Shown here in pieces: positions 1 through 8,185 of a DNA stretch of 64,000 nucleotides. Made by a program: the position numbers and the translations under genes. The first letter of the stretch is position 1; every line of letters starts with the position of its first letter. Location of the stretch: the NCBI GenBank assembly GCA_050633465.1, contig JBOEGO010000007.1, positions 74,629-138,628 on the forward strand, given 5' to 3'. The notes below the pieces were generated by a model. It saw nothing but the letters and a program-made list of their open reading frames with translations. It was not told the DNA's origin and did no database searches. The stretch comes from UBA3069 sp050633465 (GTDB taxonomy: Bacteria; Pseudomonadota; Alphaproteobacteria; Rhodobacterales; Rhodobacteraceae).

Positions 1-126
1 CAGATCGCAGATCTGGCGCGGGGTCAGGTCCCAGCTGGTCAGCTCGGCGGCTTCCATTTTCATTTTCTGGGCGGATTCGGCAGATACATACAGCTCGGGG
101 ATCGGGGCGAGATTGGGCGTGGACAT
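1..126 (-). CDS. Sulfate adenylyltransferase (partial, 5' end only)
   Basis: The window holds only the first 42 codons; the rest lies beyond base 1. The start reads MSTPNLAPIPELYVSAESA and continues to LTPRQICDL. I recognise this as the N-terminus of the ATP sulfurylase found in Rhodobacteraceae, usually a bifunctional ATP sulfurylase/APS kinase of about 570 residues. It would activate sulfate with ATP to form APS in the cytoplasm, the first step of sulfate assimilation. Whether the kinase domain is present cannot be seen here. The family call rests on recall of the N-terminal block, so it is firm for the family but not for the full architecture. Confidence 0.7.
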   Translation of the reverse strand, partial: MSTPNLAPIPELYVSAESAQKMKMEAAELTSWDLTPRQICDL

Positions 127-337
127 TGAATACTCTCGTTTCTTGCAAATCGGACGCGGAATAGGATGTGAACCCACACCCCGTTGCGCCGCTCTAGACC
201 TTGGCCGCGATGTATTTCAAGCGTTCATTGCCGCCAATGCGAAAAAGGGTCGAAAATGACGCTTTTTTGCAGGTATCAGGGTCGAACATGCCTAAAATCG
301 GCGGAAATCGGCAACAGTGTTTCCATCGCGTGCATGG

Positions 338-835
338 TTATTTCTTGGCCCCTGCGTTAACGTCAACGATGTCGCCATGATCGACCAGGTTCCATGGCAG
401 GCCATCGTTGCGATAGATGCGTTTGCCCTGTCGCGGGTAATCACCCACATCATGGGGCAGGCGTTGGCCCACAACGATGCAGCGCAGCAAGTCATCGCCG
501 GTGTTTTTCAGCGAATGCGCCAGCCCGCCCTTGCGATAGCCCAGAAAATCGCCGGTTTTGACCGGATGCGCCGCGTCACCGATATATGCGGTGCCGTGAC
601 CGGACAGAATGTATACGCATTCGTCCTCGTGGTGATGCATATGGTGTTCGGTGGTGTCGTGGCCGGGCTGGACCTCGATTATATGAAACCCGATGCCGGT
701 CAGCCCGGTCAGATCGCCCAGTGATTTGTTGATGCGCTGCGCGTTGGGGTTCAGGAAATGGGTTTTTGCCAACCCGTCCATCGTGGCGATGTCATCGGCA
801 GAGACAAGATATGTATCGGGGGCTGTTTCGGGCAT
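338..835 (-). CDS. Cupin-domain protein
   Basis: A 165-residue single-domain cupin. The metal-binding cluster is dense in histidine (residues 64-72, EHHMHHHEDE region), and a second cupin motif follows around residues 93-107 (GDFLGY...GLAHS). An upstream ATG at 853 is in frame, but the ATG at 835 has AAAGGACGG eight bases upstream and is preferred. The C-terminal tail, with YPRQGKRIYRNDG, is shared with uncharacterised proteobacterial cupins. There is no signal peptide, so it is probably cytoplasmic. The substrate is unknown. It lies downstream of trxB on the same strand but beyond a strong terminator, so it is probably transcribed separately. Confidence 0.8.
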   Translation of the reverse strand: MPETAPDTYLVSADDIATMDGLAKTHFLNPNAQRINKSLGDLTGLTGIGFHIIEVQPGHDTTEHHMHHHEDECVYILSGHGTAYIGDAAHPVKTGDFLGYRKGGLAHSLKNTGDDLLRCIVVGQRLPHDVGDYPRQGKRIYRNDGLPWNLVDHGDIVDVNAGAKK

Positions 836-881
836 CTGGCCGTCCTTTCGCATGGGGATACGGGCAGGATAGCGCAAAACA

Positions 882-911
882 AAAGCGCGGGGAAATGCTC
901 CCCCGCGCTTT
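882..911 (-). terminator. Rho-independent terminator of trxB
   Basis: Perfect 11-bp stem (882-892 with 901-911) and 8-base loop, placed 25 bases after the trxB stop. Read on the minus strand it is followed by CTTTTGTTTTG. Confidence 0.85.
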
Positions 912-935
912 GATATTGACCTTGCAAAGGTGTGG

Positions 936-1886
936 TTAGCCGGCGTCGTCAACCTCGGCCAGAAACCGTTCGGCATCCAGCGCGGCCATGCAGCCCATTC
1001 CGGCGCTGGTCACGGCCTGACGGTATTTATGGTCGGTCAGGTCGCCCGCGGCAAAAATACCGGGGATCGAGGTTTCCGTGGTGCCCGGTTTCACGCTGAC
1101 ATAGCCGCCATTGTGCAATTCCAGCGAATCCTTGACCAGTTCGCTGGCAGGGGCGTGCCCGATGGCGATGAACACGCCCTTGCAGGGGATTTCCGACAGT
1201 TCGCCGGTTTGCACGTTTTTCACGCGCACGCCGGTAACGCCCTTGGGCATGTCATCGCCCAGCACCTCGTCCAGCTGGTGAAACCACAGGGTTTCGATCT
1301 TGGGGTGTTTCAACAGGCGGTCTTGCAGGATTTTCTCGGCGCGCAATTCATCGCGGCGGTGGATCAGCGTGACCTTGCTGGCGAAATTGGTCAGGAACAG
1401 GGCTTCTTCGACTGCGGTGTTGCCGCCGCCGACCACAACAATTTCCATACCGCGATAAAAGAAACCGTCGCAGGTGGCGCAGGCCGATACGCCAAAGCCT
1501 TTGAATGCTTCCTCGCTGTCCATGCCCAGCCATTTCGCCCGCGCACCCGTGCATAGAATGACCGCATCGGCGGTATAGGTGGTGCCGCTGTCGCCCTTGG
1601 CCGTGAAGGGGCGCGAGGATGTATCAAGCGAGGTGATGATATCGCCGATGATTTCGCATCCCATCGCCTTGGCGTGGGATTCCATTTTGACCATCAGGTC
1701 GGGGCCCTGAATTTCGGATTCGCCGGGCCAGTTTTCGACCTCGGTTGTGGTGGTCAGCTGGCCGCCCGGTTCGATCCCTTGCACCAGAATCGGTTCCAGC
1801 ATGGCGCGGCTGGCGTATACACCCGCCGTGTAACCCGCAGGGCCGGACCCGATGATCAGAACCTTGGTGTGACGTGTTGCAGACAT
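936..1886 (-). CDS. trxB: Thioredoxin-disulfide reductase
   Basis: A 316-residue flavoprotein that passes electrons from NADPH through FAD to thioredoxin in the cytoplasm. The FAD-binding GSGPAG is at residues 13-18, the redox-active CATC at 136-139, and the NADPH-binding GGGNTA at 153-158, in the order and length normal for low-molecular-weight TrxB. The open frame extends upstream to 1973. The ATG at 1886 (MSATRHTKV) has AAAGGGGG at good distance and matches where the family starts. An Lrp-type regulator is transcribed divergently 185 bases away, an arrangement often seen in roseobacters. A strong terminator ends the unit. Confidence 0.97.
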   Translation of the reverse strand: MSATRHTKVLIIGSGPAGYTAGVYASRAMLEPILVQGIEPGGQLTTTTEVENWPGESEIQGPDLMVKMESHAKAMGCEIIGDIITSLDTSSRPFTAKGDSGTTYTADAVILCTGARAKWLGMDSEEAFKGFGVSACATCDGFFYRGMEIVVVGGGNTAVEEALFLTNFASKVTLIHRRDELRAEKILQDRLLKHPKIETLWFHQLDEVLGDDMPKGVTGVRVKNVQTGELSEIPCKGVFIAIGHAPASELVKDSLELHNGGYVSVKPGTTETSIPGIFAAGDLTDHKYRQAVTSAGMGCMAALDAERFLAEVDDAG

Positions 1887-2071
1887 GGTTGGCCCCCTTT
1901 GGCAGTGTCGCATGGCATATAGACCCTGCGCCATGGCGCGAAAACCCCCGACGCGCCGGAAATGTTTTCGCAATGCTGCAAGAGCAAATGCGAAACGATA
2001 TTGCCGCCGCGCGAAACATTATTGCGCGGCACCTGCCAATTGGTATAGAAACCGCCAAAAGGAGAACACGA
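1887..2071. promoter_or_regulatory. Divergent trxB / Lrp-type regulator intergenic region
   Basis: 185 bases separate the two divergent genes and must carry both promoters. An inverted repeat CCGCGC (2007-2012) and GCGCGG (2024-2029) flanks an AT-rich centre about 43 bases before the regulator start. It could be an operator for the Lrp protein, which commonly autoregulates. That role is inference. Confidence 0.3.
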
Positions 2072-2572
2072 ATGGCCGCCACCCGTCTGGACCCGATCGA
2101 CCGCAAGATTCTTGCCGAGTTGCAGGCAGACGGGCGCATGACCAATGTCGAGCTGGCCAAACGTGTGGGAATATCCGCGCCGCCCTGCCTGCGCCGTGTG
2201 CGCACATTAGAGGAAGCAGGGCTGATCAAGGGCTATCACGCCGATGTCGATGCCCGCGAACTGGGGTTCGAGGTGCAGGTTTTCGCCATGGTCGGATTGC
2301 AAAGTCAGGCCGAATCCGATCTGTCGCGGTTTGAAACGCGCTGCCGCGACTGGCCATTGGTGCGCGAGTGTCACATGCTGAACGGCGAGGTGGATTTCAT
2401 TTTGAAATGTGTCGCGCCCGATCTGTCCACATTCCAAAGTTTCCTGACCGAACAATTGACCGCCGCCGACAACGTGGCCAGCGTCAAGACCTCGTTGGTG
2501 ATCCGCGGCGCCAAGGATGAGCCGGGCGTGCCGTTCAACGTATTGGAGGAACGGCTCAGCCGGTCTGCCTGA
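2072..2572 (+). CDS. Lrp/AsnC-family transcriptional regulator
   Basis: A 166-residue protein with an N-terminal winged helix-turn-helix (LDPIDRKILAELQADGRM through the VGISAPPCLRRVRTLE recognition helix, roughly residues 6-50) and a C-terminal RAM/AsnC ligand-binding domain (about 60-155). The chosen ATG at 2072 has AAAAGGAG just upstream; the open frame runs further 5' without family similarity. Such proteins assemble as dimers to octamers and sense amino acids. The effector cannot be read from sequence. It is divergent to trxB, a neighbourhood conserved in roseobacters. It ends before a symmetrical terminator shared with the convergent Hint gene. Confidence 0.93.
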   Translation: MAATRLDPIDRKILAELQADGRMTNVELAKRVGISAPPCLRRVRTLEEAGLIKGYHADVDARELGFEVQVFAMVGLQSQAESDLSRFETRCRDWPLVRECHMLNGEVDFILKCVAPDLSTFQSFLTEQLTAADNVASVKTSLVIRGAKDEPGVPFNVLEERLSRSA

Positions 2573-2599
2573 TCGCTGTTCCCGATCGCGAGACATGAA

Positions 2600-2632
2600 A
2601 AAGGCGCGGGGCCGATGGGCCGCCGCGCCTTT
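2600..2632. terminator. Bidirectional terminator between Lrp regulator and Hint gene
   Basis: Perfect 10-bp stem AAAGGCGCGG (2600-2609) with CCGCGCCTTT (2623-2632) and a 13-base loop, lying between two convergent stop codons. A-rich and T-rich flanks let it act both ways. Confidence 0.75.
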
Positions 2633-2670
2633 GCCTTGGAGGGCATTCGTAAGCCTGTCAGGGCCGAAGC

Positions 2671-3462
2671 TCAGGCCGCTGACAGGCTGTTCAGTGCCGC
2701 GACCGATCCGCGTGGATGCGCCATCGGGCCGAAATCCTCGATCTGTTCGACATGGGGGAACAGCGACAGGAACAATTGCAACATATTGGGGCCGGTGGTT
2801 TTGGCCACATCTTTGCCGGGGTGATAGGATTCTGCATCCAGCCCTGCGGCCTGAATGGTGGCGTGACGCGCTAGACAAATGTGGAACACCTTGACCGGGC
2901 GTTGCGGCGTGATCTGGATCACGCTGTCACCATCGGCAAAATCACGGGCGGGCGAATATACCAGCCCGCCGCCGGGCAATTCGCGCAGGGCCGTGGGGCG
3001 GTGCAACAACCGCGCACCGGGACCGACCAGCAGGTCGGACATTGGCCGCCCCATGCCAAAGGTATCGGCCATCACCCGTGTCATTTGCGCGTTTTCGGGA
3101 CGGTCCACCGGGGCATCCGGGATGATCGACATCGACCCGATCCACAGTGCGGACAGCGGGCCGAATTCCTGTGTGACGATCTTGTCACCGGGCCAGATAT
3201 CCTCGATCGCCATGGGGCCATTGGTGGTCTGGATCAGGGTGCCACGGGCAAAGGCGGAAAATGCCTTTTCAAACAGACGGGATGCGGGCGCGGTGTGCTG
3301 GCGCGTTTCGGCCTGATTGTTATCGTTCAGGAAATGCACGTCATAGCGGCGCATCAGCGGCAGCCTGCGGCGCGGCATATCATTGGATGCGGCGGGGCGC
3401 GGCAGATCCCGTTTTGACAAAGGGGGGGCCGGAATCCGGCTGGGCGGGACAAAATTGTTCAT
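2671..3462 (-). CDS. Hint (Hedgehog/intein) domain protein
   Basis: 263 residues. A low-complexity, Pro/Arg-rich N-terminal segment of about 60 residues precedes a Hint-type fold that begins at FARGTLIQTTNGPMAIEDI (residues 71-89), with PGDKIVT and WIGS strands after it. This block is typical of the Hint proteins abundant in Rhodobacteraceae. The position just before the GT strand, usually the catalytic Cys of Hint domains, is Ala-Arg here (FARGT), so autoprocessing is not expected. The start at 3462 has AAAAGGTG close upstream; an in-frame TTG at 3477 is less likely. The biological role of this family is unknown to me. Confidence 0.75.
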   Translation of the reverse strand: MNNFVPPSRIPAPPLSKRDLPRPAASNDMPRRRLPLMRRYDVHFLNDNNQAETRQHTAPASRLFEKAFSAFARGTLIQTTNGPMAIEDIWPGDKIVTQEFGPLSALWIGSMSIIPDAPVDRPENAQMTRVMADTFGMGRPMSDLLVGPGARLLHRPTALRELPGGGLVYSPARDFADGDSVIQITPQRPVKVFHICLARHATIQAAGLDAESYHPGKDVAKTTGPNMLQLFLSLFPHVEQIEDFGPMAHPRGSVAALNSLSAA

Positions 3463-3880
3463 GTGGCACCTTTTCAAGGGTGATCACATCCAATGTCGGC
3501 CCCCACCGACAACACCGAAAGGATACGGGTTAAATTCTGGATGATGCAGAATACCCATGATCGGGGCGGTATTGTCAAAAATCGGGGGATAATGTTCGCC
3601 GAAACGCGATAAATCCCGCTGAAACGGCGGGTTTGTTTCGCGGGGATTGACGCAATTGCCTTAATCCGATTCGCAGTTGTCTAAAATTAACCGGGAATGG
3701 AGGAGGGAGACCGCCCGCTGCCAAGGAGGCGGTCTCCGCCGTGACTGGTTACCGGGGGATACTGGTTACGCAGTCCTTCGCCGTCCGATGCGCACGGGCG
3801 GGCGAATCTGGAAATTTCTGTGTGACTGGTGCCATATGATCGGTGCCATATGATCGGCCCCATTTGACGGTCCGGTGTGA
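3463..3880. other. 418-bp non-coding stretch
   Basis: No convincing gene. It contains an inverted repeat ATTCTG-N7-CAGAAT (3534-3552) about 70 bases upstream of the Hint start, which may be an operator. It also has a 10-bp perfect stem-loop (3706-3715 with 3728-3737) without a T-run, and a 14-bp tandem duplication at 3828-3855. The hairpin lies downstream of the small gene at 3881-4024 and may end its transcript. Confidence 0.4.
3828..3855. repeat. 14-bp tandem duplication
   Basis: GGTGCCATATGATC occurs twice head to tail (3828-3841 and 3842-3855) in the 3' flank of the small gene at 3881-4024. It looks like a slippage duplication. Confidence 0.8.
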
Positions 3881-4024
3881 TCAGGCGGTGCGACGTGCGG
3901 GCTGTTCGCCCTTGCGGCGTGCAATCATTTCGGCGCGGCGCGATCCGCGCTGCCATGGCATTTGGGTGGTTTCCGCCTTGGCGGTTTCAACAATCGAGGT
4001 CATCCAGCGTTTTTGCGGTTTCAT
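3881..4024 (-). CDS. Small basic conserved protein (47 aa)
   Basis: A 47-residue, strongly basic protein, MKPQKRWMTSIVETAKAET through to a C-terminal ARRKGEQPARRTA. The open frame extends to 4264, but only the ATG at 4024 has a good ribosome site (GGCAGGAG, nine bases away). Below that point the composition is protein-like, while the upstream extension is not. The pattern of a Trp near the start, an MPWQRG-like block in the middle and an Arg/Lys/Ala tail resembles short hypothetical proteins I have seen in Rhodobacteraceae. There is no signal peptide or membrane helix. The high positive charge suggests nucleic-acid or ribosome contact, which is only a guess. Confidence 0.55.
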   Translation of the reverse strand: MKPQKRWMTSIVETAKAETTQMPWQRGSRRAEMIARRKGEQPARRTA

Positions 4025-4328
4025 GTCTTTGTGCTCCTGCCTACTGCTTTGTCCGGTCGTTGTGCCGGGGTTGCCCTGACTATCGCCCTGCATTCGGGCG
4101 ATGATTTGGCGGTGCATAAAATTTTTCAGAAATTTGCGCGAAATTTTAGCGGGTAATGTGGCAGGCGGGTCTGATTGCAGGCGACCCTTTTTTTGCTGGG
4201 GTTTCGCGGTGGTCCTGTAGGCAATCAGCCGAATTTGGCGGGATTGTTTCGCGAAATGGGGCAATCAGGTGGCGGGGGCGCGCCGCATTGCTGCCGGATT
4301 TCGGTTCGCGATCACCTGTAGGGTGCTG
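4025..4328. other. 304-bp stretch without a gene
   Basis: Contains the upstream region of the 47-residue protein and the 3' flank of pgeF. An AAATTT-GCGCG-AAATTT motif near 4130-4146 is AT-rich and could belong to a promoter. I see nothing else. Confidence 0.4.
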
Positions 4329-5084
4329 TTACAGGCGGATCACCGAAATCAGGCGGCCATAATCGGCCTCTGCCGCGTGGGTGGTGCGACGGTAGGAAAA
4401 GAAACGGTCGGGGTCGCTGTATGTGCAATGGCGGGTCCATTCCGCATGGCCCACACCCGCGCTGCGCAAACGGTGCAGGCCAAAGGCGGGCAGGTCGAAC
4501 AGGTAACGATCGCCCGTGCCATTGGTAAAGAACCGCGCATTGTCCGGGTCTTCATCCATGAATTCCTCAATGAACTCCGGTCCGACCTCGTAGACAGGTT
4601 GCGAAATCGACGGGCCGATGACGGCGGTGATATTGGCACGGGTCGCGCCAAGGGTTTCCATCGCATCAATGGTGGATTCCAGCACGCCGTCGCGGGCACC
4701 GCGCCAACCGGCATGGGCCGCGCCGATCACCCCTGCGGTCGGGTCGGCAAACAGCACGGGCTGGCAATCGGCGGTCAGGATGCCCAGCGCCAGACCGGGG
4801 GTGGCGGTGACCATCGCGTCGGCCTTGGGTTTTTGATCCAGTGGGGCATTGATTGCCACGGTATCGGCGGAATGCACCTGATGCACGGTGATCAGGTTGG
4901 TCAGCGGCACCTGCATGGCATCGGCCACGCGGGCGCGGTTGATTTCAACGATTTCCGCCTGATCCGATGATCCGGGGCCGCAATTCAGCCCGTCAAACAC
5001 GCCTGAAGATGCGCCGCCCTTGCGGGTGAAAAACCCGTGGCGGATCGGGCCAAGGCTGTCAGCGGTCAGGATTTCAAGCGTCAT
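4329..5084 (-). CDS. pgeF: Peptidoglycan editing factor PgeF (YfiH/laccase-domain)
   Basis: 251 residues, the normal length for the YfiH/DUF152 family. The metal/active-site residues are visible: H71 in HQVHS, C107 in LTADCQPV and H124 in AAHAGWRGA. Family members have been described as multicopper-type polyphenol oxidases and, in E. coli, as a peptidoglycan editing enzyme that removes wrongly incorporated residues from UDP-MurNAc peptides. Its start overlaps the stop of the MidA-type methyltransferase by four bases, so it is the last gene of the lgt unit. There is no signal peptide, so it is cytoplasmic. The biochemical role is from family knowledge. Confidence 0.9.
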   Translation of the reverse strand: MTLEILTADSLGPIRHGFFTRKGGASSGVFDGLNCGPGSSDQAEIVEINRARVADAMQVPLTNLITVHQVHSADTVAINAPLDQKPKADAMVTATPGLALGILTADCQPVLFADPTAGVIGAAHAGWRGARDGVLESTIDAMETLGATRANITAVIGPSISQPVYEVGPEFIEEFMDEDPDNARFFTNGTGDRYLFDLPAFGLHRLRSAGVGHAEWTRHCTYSDPDRFFSYRRTTHAAEADYGRLISVIRL

Positions 5085-6190
5085 GGTCTGGCTTTGTCCG
5101 GTTCGGTTGCGTTTGGCACTGTTGCCGGTTCCAACCCCGGCGGCGGCATCGCCCCCCGAGGGAACAGGCCCAGCACCTTGAACAGGGTTCCCATTTCCTG
5201 CGGGTGGGTCAAGCGGCGATGTGCAGCGATATGCGCATTCAGCATATCGCCCTGCATTTTACTGGCAAGCGCCTGCGCGCGCGCCGTTATGCCCAGCCGT
5301 TCCAGAAACACGCCTTGGGGACAAAGCAGGCTGTGCGCGCAGGGCGTGGCCTGTGCCAACGGTTCGAAATCGACATGCGCGGTCAGGTCGGCCATGCCGG
5401 GGCGCGCCAGCGGATCGGCGGTTTTATGCTGTGACAGGGCCTGCAGCGTGTCACCCAGTGAATGCCAGTCACCGTAATCCACAATCAGTGCCGCGCCGCC
5501 ATGCTGCTGGATCAGCCCGCCGATTCGGTGGGCGATGGGCGCGGCGGCGGGGCAGGTTTCAACCAGATCACCGTCGTTTGTGTCGTTCAGGCGGTGCGAC
5601 AGGGCGGTTTGCGCCCCTTGCGGGCCAAGCCCGAAGGTCAGCGCATCGCCATCCGCCCCGATCAGGCGTTCGCACCATCCGTCACCTTGTCGGATGAACT
5701 GGCGGATCGGCAGCGCATCGAAAAATTCATTGGCCACCAGAAACAGCGGCGCATCGGGCAGGGTTTCTGTGCTGTCGTGGAATGTGGCCCGGGGCATTTT
5801 TTCGCGTTGCAGGGCGCGCAGGGTTTGCGATGCCTCGACCAGATGCAATTCCGCCGCAGCGCCAAAGCCCGCAATATTGCGGGTGGCGCGCAGGATATCG
5901 GCCATCAGCGTGCCACGGCCCGGCCCCAGTTCGGCCAGCGTAAAGCGCGCGGGCGATCCCTGATCCAGCCATGCCTGCGCCAGCGACAGGCCCAGCATTT
6001 CGCCAAACATCTGGCTGATTTCCGGTGCGGTGGTAAAATCGCCGCCCGCGCCGAACGGGTCGCGGGCACTGTAATAGCCCAGCGTCGGATGCAGCAGGCA
6101 TTCGCCCATATATTCGGCCAGCGTCATCGGGCCGTTTTGCGCAATGCGGCTCAGGATATGGTGCAGCAGCGTCATATCAGGGGCGGTCAT
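5081..6190 (-). CDS. SAM-dependent methyltransferase, MidA/NDUFAF7 family
   Basis: 369 residues. The N-terminus (LAEYMGECLLHPTLGYY at 25-40) and the SAM motif ELGPGRG (87-93) are characteristic of the DUF185 family. Its eukaryotic member NDUFAF7/MidA methylates an arginine of a complex I subunit. Alphaproteobacteria have both complex I and this gene, so the same target is plausible but not shown. It is translationally coupled at both ends: four-base overlaps with lgt upstream and pgeF downstream. No signal peptide. Confidence 0.9.
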   Translation of the reverse strand: MTAPDMTLLHHILSRIAQNGPMTLAEYMGECLLHPTLGYYSARDPFGAGGDFTTAPEISQMFGEMLGLSLAQAWLDQGSPARFTLAELGPGRGTLMADILRATRNIAGFGAAAELHLVEASQTLRALQREKMPRATFHDSTETLPDAPLFLVANEFFDALPIRQFIRQGDGWCERLIGADGDALTFGLGPQGAQTALSHRLNDTNDGDLVETCPAAAPIAHRIGGLIQQHGGAALIVDYGDWHSLGDTLQALSQHKTADPLARPGMADLTAHVDFEPLAQATPCAHSLLCPQGVFLERLGITARAQALASKMQGDMLNAHIAAHRRLTHPQEMGTLFKVLGLFPRGAMPPPGLEPATVPNATEPDKARP

Positions 6191-7083
6191 GCCGGCTGGC
6201 CCTTAACGCGGCGGCGGGCGTAAATAATCAGCGCCACGCCTGCCAACACCATGGGCAGCGACAGCAATTGCCCCATCGACAGGCCGAAATCGCCCAGCCG
6301 GATCACATAGCCCATAGGATTGTCCACAGTGATAAACTGGTCATCGGCCTGGCGGAAGAATTCCACGATAAACCGCGCAATGCCATATCCGGCCAGAAAT
6401 ACGCCGGTGATCTGGCCCGGAATTTTCAGCGCACCGCGGCGGAAGGCAAGCACCAGCATCACCCCCAGCAGCAGCAGCCCCTCTAGCCCTGCCTCGTATA
6501 ATTGCGAGGGGTGGCGGGTGCAGACACCCGCGATCTGCCCGCAATCCTGCGCCGACGGACCGGGAAACACCACGCCCCATGGCGCATCGGTGGCACGGCC
6601 CCATAGTTCGTTATTGATGAAATTGGCAATGCGCCCCAGCATCAACCCCGCAGGCACGCCCAGCGCAATGGTATCAGCCGCCGACAGCCGTGGCACCTTG
6701 TGCCGCCCCGTCCAGACCAGCGCGGCAATCCCAACGCCCAGAAACCCGCCGTGAAATGACATGCCCCCCTGCCAGACCATTGGAATTTCAACAGGATGCG
6801 ACAGATAATAGGCGGGTTGATAAAACAGCACAAACCCCAGCCGCCCGCCTGCGATGATGCCAATGATCAGCCAGGTCACCAGATCCTCGATCTGGGTCGG
6901 GGTCATGGGCGCGCCATCCCGCCACAGATGCGCCCGTTTCACCGCCGCCACCGAAATGCGCCATGCCAGAATGATGCCCACAATATAGGCCAGCGCATAC
7001 CAGCGCAGGGCAAATTCCATGCCAAACAGCGATATGGAAAATATCTCGGGTGATATGGTGGGAAAGGGGATTTGTGCCTGCAT
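6187..7083 (-). CDS. lgt: Phosphatidylglycerol-prolipoprotein diacylglyceryl transferase
   Basis: 298 residues with about seven membrane helices. It transfers diacylglycerol from phosphatidylglycerol to the lipobox cysteine of prolipoproteins at the inner membrane, the first step of lipoprotein maturation. Hallmarks are GGMSFHGG with H111, corresponding to the essential E. coli H103, and LGRIANFINNELWGR with R151, corresponding to R143. Substrates in this window include Pal and the TadD lipoproteins. It is the first gene of a three-gene unit with ATGA overlaps and shares a 94-bp divergent promoter region with ubiK. Confidence 0.96.
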   Translation of the reverse strand: MQAQIPFPTISPEIFSISLFGMEFALRWYALAYIVGIILAWRISVAAVKRAHLWRDGAPMTPTQIEDLVTWLIIGIIAGGRLGFVLFYQPAYYLSHPVEIPMVWQGGMSFHGGFLGVGIAALVWTGRHKVPRLSAADTIALGVPAGLMLGRIANFINNELWGRATDAPWGVVFPGPSAQDCGQIAGVCTRHPSQLYEAGLEGLLLLGVMLVLAFRRGALKIPGQITGVFLAGYGIARFIVEFFRQADDQFITVDNPMGYVIRLGDFGLSMGQLLSLPMVLAGVALIIYARRRVKGQPA

Positions 7084-7120
7084 GTGCTCATCTGCCTGTC
7101 AGTTGCGGGGCAAGTCAACC

Positions 7121-7149
7121 TTGTGACTGCGCCGGATGCGCCCCATATA
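7121..7149 (+). promoter_or_regulatory. Candidate promoter of ubiK
   Basis: TTGTGA (7121-7126), 17-base spacer, CATATA (7144-7149), ending 28 bases before the ubiK start. A reasonable sigma-70-type match seen by eye. Confidence 0.35.
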
Positions 7150-7177
7150 GGGGGGGAACGTAACGCCGGAGGCAGAT

Positions 7178-7435
7178 ATGCAAACCCGCAACAAGATTTT
7201 TGATGATATTTCGCAATTGATGACGAATGCCATGGGCGTGGCCCAGGGTGCCAAGGGCGAAGCCGAGAACGCGATGAAAAGCGTGATGGACCGTTGGTTG
7301 GCGGATCGTGATTTCGTCACCCGCGAGGAATTCGACGCGGTGCGCGCCATGGCGCAAAAGGCCCGAGAAGAAAACGAGGCGCTGAAGGCCCGCTTGGACG
7401 CGCTGGAAAAAACCGCAGGCACAGCCGCGAAGTAA
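7178..7435 (+). CDS. ubiK: Ubiquinone biosynthesis accessory factor UbiK
   Basis: 85 residues. An amphipathic N-terminal helix is followed by a C-terminal coiled coil (about 48-80: REEFDAVRAMAQKAREENEAL), the layout of the BMFP/UbiK family. In E. coli UbiK helps the soluble Ubi complex with UbiJ in the late hydroxylation and methylation steps of ubiquinone synthesis. A GGAGG-type site lies directly before the ATG. It is short, acidic to neutral, and cytoplasmic or membrane-surface. It is followed 27 bases later by pxpB, so the two may share a transcript, although the functions are unrelated. Confidence 0.85.
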   Translation: MQTRNKIFDDISQLMTNAMGVAQGAKGEAENAMKSVMDRWLADRDFVTREEFDAVRAMAQKAREENEALKARLDALEKTAGTAAK

Positions 7436-7462
7436 TCGCGATGGGATTCGCCGCCATGCGTA

Positions 7463-8185
7463 ATGTCTGAGTTTCCGCGAATTGCCGCCGTTGGCTTGGG
7501 CGGGGTGTTGGTGCGCTTTGCCGACCATCTGTCGGAACCTGCCAACCGCGCCGCGCTGGCCTTTCGTCGCACGGTCGAAGATGCGGCGTGGGATGGTGTG
7601 GCAGAATGCGCCACCTCGCTGACATCCACATTCCTGCGGTTTGACCCTTTGGTGGTTGAATTTGATGATCTCGCTGCGCGGTTGAACGCCTTGCTGGCCA
7701 GCCGTGACTGGTATGATGTGCCGCTGCCCACCGGGCGGCGGCGTTTTACTGTGCCATGTGTGTTTGGGGGGGATCATGGCCCGCAATTCGGCGCGGCGGC
7801 GGATGCGGCGGGGCTGGATCACGCTGCGGCGCTGGCGGCGCTATGCGCGCCATTGCGGGTGATGACCATCGGCTTTGCGCCCGGTTTGCCCTATATGGGC
7901 GCGCTGCCGGATTTCGACATTGCGCGCCTGTCTGATCTGGTCTCGGTTCCGGCGGGCGGGGTGGCGGTGGCGATCGGTCAGGCGATCATATTTCCCAACC
8001 CCTCGCCCACCGGATGGCGGCATGTGGGGCAAAGCGCATTGCGCCCGTTCCAACCCGGTGCGGCGCAGCCGTTTCTGTTGAACGCGGGGGACGAGGTGCA
8101 GTTTCGCGCCGCTGACCCCGATGAATTACAGGCGATTTCTGACGCCGCCGACCCCATGGGCGGCGCCGAGGTGACGGCGATATGA
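7463..8185 (+). CDS. pxpB: 5-oxoprolinase subunit PxpB
   Basis: 240 residues, the KipI/AHS1-domain subunit of the ATP-dependent 5-oxoprolinase PxpABC, which opens 5-oxoproline (pyroglutamate, a spontaneous by-product of glutamine chemistry) to glutamate. The IGFAPGLPYMGALP block and the SPTGWRHVGQ segment are family hallmarks. Its last four bases overlap the pxpC start (ATGA), and pxpA follows directly, the same order as in E. coli. Cytoplasmic. The first residues (MSEFPRIAAVG) fit where the family starts. Confidence 0.93.
   Translation: MSEFPRIAAVGLGGVLVRFADHLSEPANRAALAFRRTVEDAAWDGVAECATSLTSTFLRFDPLVVEFDDLAARLNALLASRDWYDVPLPTGRRRFTVPCVFGGDHGPQFGAAADAAGLDHAAALAALCAPLRVMTIGFAPGLPYMGALPDFDIARLSDLVSVPAGGVAVAIGQAIIFPNPSPTGWRHVGQSALRPFQPGAAQPFLLNAGDEVQFRAADPDELQAISDAADPMGGAEVTAI

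Noticed and set aside
930..1556. 208-codon plus-strand ORF opposite trxB
   Set aside because: Antisense shadow of a well-conserved gene; translation rich in His/Gly/Gln without family likeness.
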